Assembly: GCF_001422645.1 (NCBI RefSeq)
Contig: NZ_LMLR01000012.1
Span: 308,230 to 372,229 of the forward strand
Direction: 5' to 3'
DNA: 64,000 nucleotides
From: Arthrobacter sp. Leaf69
GTDB taxonomy: Bacteria; Actinomycetota; Actinomycetes; Actinomycetales; Micrococcaceae
In this document: positions 8,237-15,300 of the stretch, piece after piece
How positions within the stretch are numbered: the stretch's first letter is position 1
How the letters are laid out: the number at the start of each line of letters is the position of its first letter
Made by a program: the position numbers and the translations under genes
The notes under the pieces: generated by a model
What the model saw: only the letters and a program-made list of their open reading frames with translations
Database searches by the model: none
Told to the model about the DNA's origin: nothing

Positions 8237-9864
8237 GGTGCTTTGACCTTGCCACGTTCCGGGAGTTCCCGGCCCCGGTGTCCCGGGGCGCGGAGGCTCA
8301 GCTCGGTGCCGCCCAGGACCTCGCTGAATTCGGCGTCGTGCGTCACCGACACGACGGCGGTGCCGTCGTCGAGGAGTTCCGAGAGGAAGGAGGCAAGCTC
8401 TGCCCAGGTGCTGGCGTCCTGGCCGAACGTGGGTTCGTCCAGGACCAGCACCCGGGGATGGGCGGCGAGGACGGTGGCCACGGACAGCCGCCGCTTTTCC
8501 CCGCCGGAAAGGGTATAGGGATTGGCATCGACCAGCTCCGTCAGCCGGAGCCGCTCCAGCAGTTCGTCGACGCGATCCCCGCCGCGGCCCAGATGCCGGG
8601 GGCCGAACATCAGCTCGTCCAGCACGCGTCCGGTGACGAACTGGTGCTCGGGTTCCTGGAAGACGGTGCCGATCCTGGCGATCAGCTGCTGCGCCTTCCA
8701 CCGGTACGGATCGATTCCGGCGCCCGCACTCAGTTCCAGGGTGGCGGACACCCTGCCGGAGACCGGCGCGAGCAGGCCGGCGAGGGTCAACGCGAAGGTG
8801 GACTTCCCCGAACCGTTGGGGCCCGTGATGGTCAGCGCCTCTCCGGCGCGGACCCGGGCCGTGATGCCGGCCTGGACGGGCTCCGGCGGCACGGGACGGA
8901 AGCCTCCGCGGAGACCGGCCCGCCGCGGCCGTTCCCGCGAGACGGCCAGACCCTCCGCGGCGAGCAGCAGCTGCCCGGCGGGGCCTGCAGCGGAAGCAGG
9001 GCCGGCGGACCGGGCGCCGCGCACCCGGGTGGCCGGCACGTAGCCGGGCACCCAGACGCCGGCCGCGGTGAGCATGTCCCGTGCCTGCGCCAGGACCTGG
9101 TCCGGCGGCCCGTCGATCAGCACGGCGGAGTCCGTGGCGGATCCCGGCTGCAGCACCACGATCCGGTCCACAAGGTCTTTCCAGACCGCGACCCGGTGCT
9201 CCACCACCACCAGGGTGGCCCCGGTCTTCTCCAGGCAGCGGCCGACGGCGTCCCGGACCTCCAGGACGCCGGCGGGGTCCAGGTTGGCCGTGGGCTCGTC
9301 GAGCAGAATCAGCCCGGGCCGCATCGCGAGGATGCCGGCGAGGGCCAGCCGCTGCTTCTGGCCGCCGGAGAGCGCCGACGTCGGGTGGTCCAGCGGCAGC
9401 TGTCCCAGCCCGACGTCGTCGAGCGCTTCGGCCACGCGGGACCAGATCTCCGCCGGGGGAACGGACAGGTTTTCCGCGCCGAACGCGACGTCGTCGCCCA
9501 GGCGCGAGAGCACCACCTGGGTCTCCGGGTCCTGCTGCACCAGCCCGGAACGTCCGCGCCGGGACCGGGGCGGGGCGCCGTCGATCAGCAGGCTGCCGGT
9601 CTCGTCCGCGTCCTCGGCACTGCCGCCGGGAGCAAGGTCACCGCCGCCCGCGGAGCTGTCACCGAGCACCCCGGCCAGGGCGTGGAGGAGCGTGGACTTG
9701 CCGGCGCCCGAAGGTCCCAGCAGCAGCACACGCTCCCCGGGCCGGATGTCCAGGTCCAGTCCGCTCACGGCGGGCCGGGGCCGGCCGGCGTGCCGCCAGC
9801 CCCAGCCGCGTGCGGTGACCGCGGCCGGGCGGACGCTGCTGGCGGACGTGTTGAAGGCAGGCAT
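8233..9864 (-). CDS. ykoD: ECF transporter duplicated ATPase subunit (YkoD-like)
   Basis: A 543-residue protein with two ABC ATPase halves. The first has GPSGAGKST, LSGGQKQRLALAGIL and LILLDEPTANLD. The second has GPNGSGKST, LSGGEKRRLSVATVL and VLVLDEPTFGQD. Such fused ATPases power energy-coupling-factor vitamin importers at the inner face of the membrane. It overlaps the S-subunit gene by one base (TGATG) and ecfT by four (ATGA). With the TPP riboswitch upstream and a YkoE-type S protein, the cargo is probably a thiamin precursor such as HMP, or thiamin itself. Confidence 0.92.
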   Translation of the reverse strand: MPAFNTSASSVRPAAVTARGWGWRHAGRPRPAVSGLDLDIRPGERVLLLGPSGAGKSTLLHALAGVLGDSSAGGGDLAPGGSAEDADETGSLLIDGAPPRSRRGRSGLVQQDPETQVVLSRLGDDVAFGAENLSVPPAEIWSRVAEALDDVGLGQLPLDHPTSALSGGQKQRLALAGILAMRPGLILLDEPTANLDPAGVLEVRDAVGRCLEKTGATLVVVEHRVAVWKDLVDRIVVLQPGSATDSAVLIDGPPDQVLAQARDMLTAAGVWVPGYVPATRVRGARSAGPASAAGPAGQLLLAAEGLAVSRERPRRAGLRGGFRPVPPEPVQAGITARVRAGEALTITGPNGSGKSTFALTLAGLLAPVSGRVSATLELSAGAGIDPYRWKAQQLIARIGTVFQEPEHQFVTGRVLDELMFGPRHLGRGGDRVDELLERLRLTELVDANPYTLSGGEKRRLSVATVLAAHPRVLVLDEPTFGQDASTWAELASFLSELLDDGTAVVSVTHDAEFSEVLGGTELSLRAPGHRGRELPERGKVKAP

Positions 9865-10508
9865 CAGGAGAAGACGGGCTCCGTGGCCGCCTTGCGGGAG
9901 GCGAAGGAACTCAGCACGCCGGTCCTGGCCAGGCCCCGGTTGGCGAGCCAGGACAGCCCGCCGGCGATCACGGCGCCGGAGATCGCAGTGAAGATGATGT
10001 ACGCCAGCTTGTCGCCGCCGGCGTAGGCGATGTTCCAGCCCCAGGGCATAAACGAATCGTTCAAGCCGCAGAACAGGCCCGCGCCGGCTCCGGCCAACAG
10101 GGATACGGGCAGGTTGAACTTCTTGTACAGGAACGCGGCGAAGACCAGTTCGGCGCCCAGGCCCTGCAGAATGCCGGAGATGAGCACCGTGGTGCCGTAC
10201 TGCGAGCCCATGATCAGCTCGCCGGTGGCCGCTACGGCTTCGCAGAAGAGCGCGGCACCCGGCTTGCGGATGATGAGCATGCCCAGCACCGCCGGGATCA
10301 TCCAGCCGCCGGCGTACAGCCCGGTGAGCGGCGGGTAGAGCGCATTGACGGGAGCGGAAATCAGGTTGGCGCCCTGGGACCAGGCCCAGAAGATCACGCC
10401 GCCGGCCACCGCGATCAACGCGGCCACCACAATGTCCACCACACGCCAGTTGTAGCTGAGTTGGGTGCGGGCCTGCCGGGCAGCAGACGCAGCAGATGTA
10501 TCAGTCAT
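9864..10508 (-). CDS. ykoE: ECF transporter S component, YkoE-like thiamin-precursor binding
   Basis: A 214-residue membrane protein with about five or six hydrophobic helices, matching the YkoE family (WRVVDIVVAALIAVAGGVIFWAW near the start, SQYGTTVLISGILQGLGAEL in the middle). The S component binds the substrate (hydroxymethylpyrimidine or thiamin by family knowledge) and toggles in the membrane. First gene of the ykoE-ykoD-ykoC operon. The ATG at 10508 has an AGGAGG Shine-Dalgarno site 5 nt upstream. That site lies inside a perfect 7-bp hairpin downstream of a TPP riboswitch, so translation is probably controlled by TPP. Confidence 0.9.
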   Translation of the reverse strand: MTDTSAASAARQARTQLSYNWRVVDIVVAALIAVAGGVIFWAWSQGANLISAPVNALYPPLTGLYAGGWMIPAVLGMLIIRKPGAALFCEAVAATGELIMGSQYGTTVLISGILQGLGAELVFAAFLYKKFNLPVSLLAGAGAGLFCGLNDSFMPWGWNIAYAGGDKLAYIIFTAISGAVIAGGLSWLANRGLARTGVLSSFASRKAATEPVFS

Positions 10509-10513
10509 GTCGT

Positions 10514-10532
10514 CCTCCTGAGGAACAGGAGG
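10514..10532 (-). promoter_or_regulatory. Shine-Dalgarno-sequestering hairpin of the TPP riboswitch
   Basis: On the minus strand CCTCCTG pairs perfectly with CAGGAGG around a 5-nt loop. The 3' arm contains AGGAGG, the ykoE ribosome binding site, 5 nt before the ATG. Formation of this stem would block initiation. Confidence 0.7.
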
Positions 10533-10534
10533 GG

Positions 10535-10579
10535 AGAGTGCCCGCCGGCCGCGGCTTCCGCCGCCGCTCCGGGCACTCT
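10535..10579 (-). promoter_or_regulatory. Stem between TPP aptamer and SD hairpin (expression platform)
   Basis: Ten-bp arms AGAGTGCCCG (10535-10544) and CGGGCACTCT (10570-10579) enclose a GC-rich 25-nt loop. There is no U-run after it, so it looks like part of a switching platform, not a classic terminator. AGAGTGC also occurs in the aptamer (GCTGAGAGTGC), which offers an alternative pairing partner. Confidence 0.5.
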
Positions 10580-10586
10580 GAGAACT

Positions 10587-10707
10587 CGACTCCCTTGCGC
10601 CGGTACTAACCGGATCAGGTTCGAGGGTCTGCGGCTGTCCGCACTCTCAGCGCCCACCTGTGGTTCCCCCGGATTTCTCCGGTGATGCCCGACGGCGGCG
10701 CTCCCCT
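10587..10707 (-). ncRNA. TPP riboswitch (THI element)
   Basis: Read on the minus strand the stretch carries GGGGAGCGCC, GCGCTGAGAGTGCGG, GACCCTCGAACCTGATCCGG and TTAGTACCGGCGCAAGGGAG, the full THI-box core in correct order. A variable P3 arm of about 40 nt separates the first two blocks. It lies in the leader of the ykoE-ykoD-ykoC transporter operon and would switch import off when thiamin pyrophosphate is abundant. Confidence 0.96.
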
Positions 10708-10913
10708 GTCGTATCTAAATGTCGCCCTTATGGGCGTGGCCCAGTTTACACCCGTGGGACCGTGATCTCCGGGGCCCGGCCGTCACAATCCGGCGGTGCC
10801 GGCGCCGGTGACCTCCGGAGGCCTTGCTTGGTAGAGTCGGCAACGCAGGGAAAACGCCGGAGGCCGCCGCGTGCCGGCCGCCCGGCGGCGGCCACTAACG
10901 GAAGCTGAATGAC

Positions 10914-11480
10914 TTGACCACTTCACCGGCGTCTTCCCCGGACTTCGATCCGGACTCCCCCGAACCGCAGCCGCACGGATCCCTGGCGGCGCTGATCGGC
11001 CGCATCCTGGCCGAAATGGACGAGCTGCAGTTCCTGTCGTTCAGTAAGGACGACGCCCTGGATCTGGGGCTCCGCCTGGTTGAACTCGGCAGGCAGCGCT
11101 CCCACCCGATCGCCATCGACATCACCAAGGGTGAACAGGTGCTCTTCCACGCGGCGCTGGAGGGCGCCACACCGGACAATGAACGCTGGATCAGGGCCAA
11201 GCAGCGCACGGCCGTGCGGTACGAGGTCCCGTCCCTGCTGGTGGGACTCCGGGCCCGGGCCGCCGGACGGCGGATAGAGGACAACGCCTGGTTCGACGAG
11301 AAGGAGTTTGCCGCCCACGGCGGCGCCTTCCCCATCTACGTGCGCGGAACCGGGATGGTCGCCACCGTCACGGTGTCGGGGCTGCCGCAGAAAGCCGACC
11401 ATGAGCTGGTGGTCGAGGCTCTGTCGGACATTCTCGGTGGTCCCGCGTCCCTGGCTGGACCGCCGGTCAAGGACCGCTAG
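10914..11480 (+). CDS. DUF336/UPF0303 (HbpS-like) heme-degrading-domain family protein
   Basis: A 188-residue protein from TTG 10914; the nearby ATG at 10909 leads at once to a stop, so TTG with GGAAG upstream is the best start. The core (LEVEL-type opening, SHPIAIDITKGEQVLFHAAL, DNERWIRAKQRTAVRYE, GGAFPIYVRGTGMVATVTVS and a C-terminal DHELVVEAL) is that of UPF0303, related to HbpS/GlcG fold proteins. Some relatives bind heme; enzymatic activity is unproven. The N terminus is Asp/Pro/Ser-rich and probably flexible. It is divergent from the thiamin transporter operon. Confidence 0.85.
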   Translation: MTTSPASSPDFDPDSPEPQPHGSLAALIGRILAEMDELQFLSFSKDDALDLGLRLVELGRQRSHPIAIDITKGEQVLFHAALEGATPDNERWIRAKQRTAVRYEVPSLLVGLRARAAGRRIEDNAWFDEKEFAAHGGAFPIYVRGTGMVATVTVSGLPQKADHELVVEALSDILGGPASLAGPPVKDR

Positions 11481-11521
11481 GCTAGGGGAAGCCCTGTTTC
11501 CGCCCGCAAGGAGTCCGAAGA

Positions 11522-11785
11522 ATGAACCTCTTCATCAAACTGTTCGGCGCCGGCATCAGCCTGCTTGCCGGCTACGTCGGCACCAAGCTCGTTGACACCA
11601 TCTGGGAGAAGTCCACGGGCAGCAAGCCGCCCAAGGGCGACGACGAGGACGTTCCCACCACGCTGCACTCGGCCCTGACCTTCGCGCTGATCTCAGCGTC
11701 CGTCAGCGCCATCATCCAGGTCCTCGCGAACCGCGGCACCCAGCGCGCGATCACGCGTTACGCCAAAACCCAGGATTTGGTTTAG
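11522..11785 (+). CDS. DUF4235 small membrane protein
   Basis: 87 residues with two hydrophobic segments (IKLFGAGISLLAGYVGTKL at the start and LTFALISASVSAIIQVLA near the end) joined by a charged loop. This is the DUF4235 pattern, common in actinobacteria and of unknown function. A good AAGGAG site lies 10 nt upstream of the ATG. The last codons and stop form the first unit of a downstream 27-bp tandem repeat. Confidence 0.87.
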   Translation: MNLFIKLFGAGISLLAGYVGTKLVDTIWEKSTGSKPPKGDDEDVPTTLHSALTFALISASVSAIIQVLANRGTQRAITRYAKTQDLV

Positions 11786-11852
11786 GCGCATCGTCTAAGG
11801 CGTTTGGTTTAGGCGCATCGTCTAAGGCGTTTGGTTTAGGCGCATCGTTTAG
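11776..11852 (+). repeat. 27-bp tandem repeat, about 2.8 copies, overlapping a stop codon
   Basis: Identical 27-bp units lie at 11776-11802 and 11803-11829, with a third copy from 11830 that diverges after 19 nt. Each unit holds an imperfect palindrome (TTAGgCGcatCGtCTAA). The first unit contains the TAG of the DUF4235 gene. The array sits between convergent genes. Confidence 0.9.
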
Positions 11853-11855
11853 CTA

Positions 11856-12272
11856 CTACCGCCCGTCGGTGGTGGCGCCGCCGTCGTCATCGCTGAATCC
11901 GCTTTTTCCCGCCGCTTGCTGCACCACGGCTTCCAGTTCGTCGGCGCTGAGCAGCTCCGGGTGCAAGTGCTTGGTGCGGTAACCGGCCCGGCCCACCATG
12001 TGCGCCGATACGGGCACTGTCAGCAACTGGAAGATCCAGGCCACCACCAGCACAGGCCAGACCCACCAGGTGCGCATTTGAAGGCCCAGCGCGAAGAGCA
12101 GCAGGAACAGACCCAGCACCTGCGGTTTGGTGGCTGCGTGCATGCGTGTCATGAGGTCCGGAAAGCGCAGCAGCCCCACGGCCGCGGCGAGGGACATCAG
12201 CGCCCCGACCACCATAAAGACCGCCGAGACGGCGTCGATCACGGTATCGCCGGAGAACGTCTCAGGATCCAC
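11856..12272 (-). CDS. mnhG: Mrp Na+/H+ antiporter subunit G
   Basis: A 138-residue protein with three hydrophobic segments and the MnhG signature LLRFPDLMTRMHAATKPQVLG. It is a small membrane subunit of the multi-subunit Mrp cation/proton antiporter, needed for complex assembly. Last gene of the mrp operon; its start overlaps mnhF by 11 bp. The C-terminal 35 residues are acidic and Gly/Ala-rich. Confidence 0.92.
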   Translation of the reverse strand: MDPETFSGDTVIDAVSAVFMVVGALMSLAAAVGLLRFPDLMTRMHAATKPQVLGLFLLLFALGLQMRTWWVWPVLVVAWIFQLLTVPVSAHMVGRAGYRTKHLHPELLSADELEAVVQQAAGKSGFSDDDGGATTDGR

Positions 12273-12540
12273 GGGGCTTCTCCCTTCGGTCGGCGACGAA
12301 CCGGGCCACCGTCACGGAGCCGACAAATCCGATCAGGGACACCGCCACCAACAGCATGAGATTGTTCAGGTGCCGGTTCACGGCCATGTCGATGCACAAC
12401 GCCGCGCCCACGATCGCCAGCAGCACGTCCGACGCGAGCACCCGGTCCAACAGTGAGGGGCCCCTCGCGATCCGGATAATCGCTCCTCCGGCGGCCAGGG
12501 ACAGCACCACGGCGGTCACGGTCAGGACAAGCTGCATCAT
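12262..12540 (-). CDS. mnhF: Mrp Na+/H+ antiporter subunit F
   Basis: 92 residues with three transmembrane helices and the MnhF pattern RIARGPSLLDRVLASDVLL. Small membrane subunit of the Mrp complex. It overlaps mnhE by ATGA at its start and mnhG at its end, so translation is coupled through the operon. Confidence 0.92.
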   Translation of the reverse strand: MMQLVLTVTAVVLSLAAGGAIIRIARGPSLLDRVLASDVLLAIVGAALCIDMAVNRHLNNLMLLVAVSLIGFVGSVTVARFVADRREKPRGS

Positions 12541-13082
12541 GAGTCCAGCTCCTGGTTGAGTGCGGACAGTTCGGCTTTGGTACCCATGATCCTGATCAAC
12601 CCGGCCTCCGTGTTGCGGACGTCTTTTCGCAGTTGCGCGGCGTCCTCGGCGTTGCGGACATTGATGCCGTGAACGTAAAGCGTGGACGTGGAGCGGTCCA
12701 CCTCCACCACCAGCGACCCGGGGATCAGCGCGGTCACGTGTCCCGTGGCGGTGACCAGGAGGTCGGAGTGGCTCCGCAACGGGACGGCGACGACGGCGCT
12801 GATCACCTTAGGGCCTTTGGCCACCGCCAGGAACAGGACCTGGAAGCTCGCTGCCACGACCTTGGCCAGGAAATGCAGGCCGAAAGGGACGGCGCGCAGC
12901 AGGTTGAAGCGCCCGCCGAGTTCCACCGGGGGGAGGTAGAACAGACGGGCCACCAGCACCGCGATGAGCGCACCGAAGAGCAGGTTACCCGGACTGAAGT
13001 TCTGCCACAGGGCGGCCCACACAATCACGAGCCACACCAGCAACGGAAGTTCCTGGCGCAGGGATATGCGTTTCCGGCTCAT
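12537..13082 (-). CDS. mnhE: Mrp Na+/H+ antiporter subunit E
   Basis: 181 residues. The N terminus has hydrophobic helices (LPLLVWLVIVWAALWQNFSPGNLLFG). The soluble part has GTVTALIPGSLV-type wording (GHVTALIPGSLVVEVDRST) and LYVHGINVRNAED, typical of MnhE. It is a structural subunit of the antiporter. ATGA overlaps with mnhD and mnhF. Confidence 0.92.
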   Translation of the reverse strand: MSRKRISLRQELPLLVWLVIVWAALWQNFSPGNLLFGALIAVLVARLFYLPPVELGGRFNLLRAVPFGLHFLAKVVAASFQVLFLAVAKGPKVISAVVAVPLRSHSDLLVTATGHVTALIPGSLVVEVDRSTSTLYVHGINVRNAEDAAQLRKDVRNTEAGLIRIMGTKAELSALNQELDS

Positions 13083-14725
13083 TTGCGCTCCTGCCCGCCG
13101 GCCGGCTGGTCACCGGCGGGGTCCGGCCCCGGTCCCGGCTGGGACAGCGCCGGAACCGGCGCGTCATCACCGAGGACGGCGTGGATATACGAGGTGCGGT
13201 CCAGCATAACGAGGGCGGACTGGTCCGCCACCCGGAACAGCGGCCCGGCAAAGACCGTCAGCCCGACGCCGAAGATGACCAGGCCCAGGGTGGAACCCAC
13301 CATGGTCCGCGGCAGGAGGGTGACGTTGGCCTTTCCAGCCCTGTCGCCCGTGGCCGACTCCGCGGGATCGGCCAGCAGCACCGGGTCGGGGTGTTCGGCG
13401 TCCTCGGGCTTGCGCCAGAAGGCACGGTTCCAAACCCTCGCGATCGCCAGCAGGGTCAGCAGGCTGGTCAGCACACCGCCGATCACCAGGGCATAGGCCA
13501 GCGGGGTGCCCAGCTGGACGCCGGCCTGCAGCAGGCCGAGTTTACCCAGGAAGCCGGAGAACGGCGGGATCCCGGCCAGATTCATGGCCGGGACGAAGAA
13601 CAGCACAGCCAGCACCGGTGACAGCTTGGCAAGACCCGCGACACGGTCCATGGAGGAACTGCCGCCGCGTCGTTCGATCAGGCCCGTCACCAGGAACAGG
13701 CTGGTCTGGATGGTGATGTGGTGGGCCACGTAGAACACCGCGGCGCCCAGCCCGGCCACCGAGGACATCGCCAGGCCGAACACCATGTAGCCGATGTGGC
13801 TGACCAGGGTAAAGGACAGGAGACGCTTGATGTCGCTCTGGGCCAAGGCACCCAGGATCCCCACCACCATGGTCAGCAGGGCCGCGACCATCAGCGGCGT
13901 ATTGAAGGTGTCACCCGGGAACAACAGCGTTTCGGTCCGGACCATGGCGTACACGCCCACCTTGGTCAGCAGACCGGCGAACACGGCCGTGACCGGGGCC
14001 GGCGCCGTCGGGTAGGAGTCCGGCAGCCAGAAGGACAGCGGGAACACGGCGGCCTTGATCCCAAAAGCCACGAGCAGCATGACGTGCAGCAGGTTCCGCG
14101 TGCCCGGGTCCAGCTCGGCGAGCTTGAGGGCGAGGTCGGCCATGTTGATCGTTCCGGTGGCCCCGTAGACCATGGCGATCGCAATCAGGAAAAGCACGGA
14201 GGACACCACCGAGACCACCACGTAAGTCACACCGGCGCGGATCCGCGGACCCGTCCCGCCGAGTGTCATCAGCACGTAGCTCGCCGTCAGGAGGATTTCG
14301 AAGCCCACATAAAGGTTGAACAGGTCCCCGGAGAGGAAGGCGTTGGACACGCCGGCCACCAGGATCAGGTAAGTGGGGTGGAAGATCGAGACCGGTGCGT
14401 CCTGGTCGCCGTCGGCCATGCCCTGCCCGGTGGCGTAGATCAGCACGGCGAGGCTCACCGAGGAGGACACCACCAGCATCAGTGAGGAGAACTGGTCCAC
14501 CACCATGACGATGCCCCAGGGCGGGAGCCAGCCGCCGATGTTGACCGCGGAAGTGCCGCCGTCCCAGACGGAGGCCAGCAGCCAGCATTCGAGCAGCAGC
14601 GTCAGGGACAGGACCACGATGCTCACGGTCCGTTGTGCCTTCGAGTGCCTGATCAGCAGGAAAGTCAGGGCGGCGCCGAGGATGGGAAGGAGGACGGCGA
14701 GCGGGGCGAAACTGGCAATGTTCAT
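13079..14725 (-). CDS. mnhD: Mrp Na+/H+ antiporter subunit D
   Basis: 548 residues, a NuoN/NuoM-like polytopic protein with about 14 helices. It keeps the proton-channel segments GFEILLTASYVLMTLGGTG, KAAVFPLSFWLPDSYPTAPAPVTAVFAGLLTKVGVYAM and the lysine-bearing FLGKLGLLQAG. One of the two large ion-translocating subunits of Mrp. The tail of about 40 residues is Gly/Pro-rich. Overlaps of 4 bp on both sides. Confidence 0.94.
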   Translation of the reverse strand: MNIASFAPLAVLLPILGAALTFLLIRHSKAQRTVSIVVLSLTLLLECWLLASVWDGGTSAVNIGGWLPPWGIVMVVDQFSSLMLVVSSSVSLAVLIYATGQGMADGDQDAPVSIFHPTYLILVAGVSNAFLSGDLFNLYVGFEILLTASYVLMTLGGTGPRIRAGVTYVVVSVVSSVLFLIAIAMVYGATGTINMADLALKLAELDPGTRNLLHVMLLVAFGIKAAVFPLSFWLPDSYPTAPAPVTAVFAGLLTKVGVYAMVRTETLLFPGDTFNTPLMVAALLTMVVGILGALAQSDIKRLLSFTLVSHIGYMVFGLAMSSVAGLGAAVFYVAHHITIQTSLFLVTGLIERRGGSSSMDRVAGLAKLSPVLAVLFFVPAMNLAGIPPFSGFLGKLGLLQAGVQLGTPLAYALVIGGVLTSLLTLLAIARVWNRAFWRKPEDAEHPDPVLLADPAESATGDRAGKANVTLLPRTMVGSTLGLVIFGVGLTVFAGPLFRVADQSALVMLDRTSYIHAVLGDDAPVPALSQPGPGPDPAGDQPAGGQERK

Positions 14726-15300
14726 TGTCCGCCTCCTTCCTTGTTCGGTGGTGTGATGTTGAGGGAACCGGGTTGCTCTTCCGAGGCGGCTTTCTTGGCG
14801 TCGAGCTTGCGGTCGGCAACCTTGACCGTGGCGTCGGCGCCGTCGGGGGCGTCGGAGACCGACTGGCCGTCCGAACCGATCATCGTCAACGGGAATTCGG
14901 AAGTTTCCACGGGGATCACGGAGTCGTCCTCGACGTCGAAGCTGGGGGTCTTGGCGACGCGCCGGTCCTCGGCGTCATCCTGGATCTCATCCTCGCGGGC
15001 CAGCACCCAGGTGCGGTAGATAATGCCGAGCATAAACGCCGTGACGGCGAACGAGATCACGATCGACGTGAGGATCAGGGCCTGCGGCAGCGGATCGTTG
15101 TACTCGCCCGGAGCGGTGTCCTTGCTGAACAGCGGCGCCAGGCCCGCGTAGCCGCCCGTCGTGAGGATCAGCAGGTTGGTGGCGTTGGTCAGCATCATCA
15201 GGCCCAGCAGGACCCGGGTGAGGCTGCGTTCCAGGATGAGGTAGATGCCGCAGGCATACAGAGCCCCCATGACCGTCAGCAAGGTCAGGTTGACGCTCAT
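14722..15300 (-). CDS. mnhC: Mrp Na+/H+ antiporter subunit C
   Basis: 192 residues. The first 110 form a NuoK-like three-helix domain (GALYACGIYLILERSLTRVLLGLMMLTNATNLLIL). The rest is a charged cytosolic extension of about 80 residues, longer than in many homologues and probably disordered. It overlaps mnhA and mnhD by ATGA. Confidence 0.92.
   Translation of the reverse strand: MSVNLTLLTVMGALYACGIYLILERSLTRVLLGLMMLTNATNLLILTTGGYAGLAPLFSKDTAPGEYNDPLPQALILTSIVISFAVTAFMLGIIYRTWVLAREDEIQDDAEDRRVAKTPSFDVEDDSVIPVETSEFPLTMIGSDGQSVSDAPDGADATVKVADRKLDAKKAASEEQPGSLNITPPNKEGGGQ

Noticed and set aside
8237..8701. Upstream extension of the ecfT frame to 8701
   Set aside because: It lies wholly inside the ATPase gene, and ATG 8236 gives a normal EcfT N terminus and an ATGA overlap.
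11776..11852. CRISPR-like appearance of the 27-bp repeats
   Set aside because: Units are directly adjacent with no spacers and no cas genes lie nearby.
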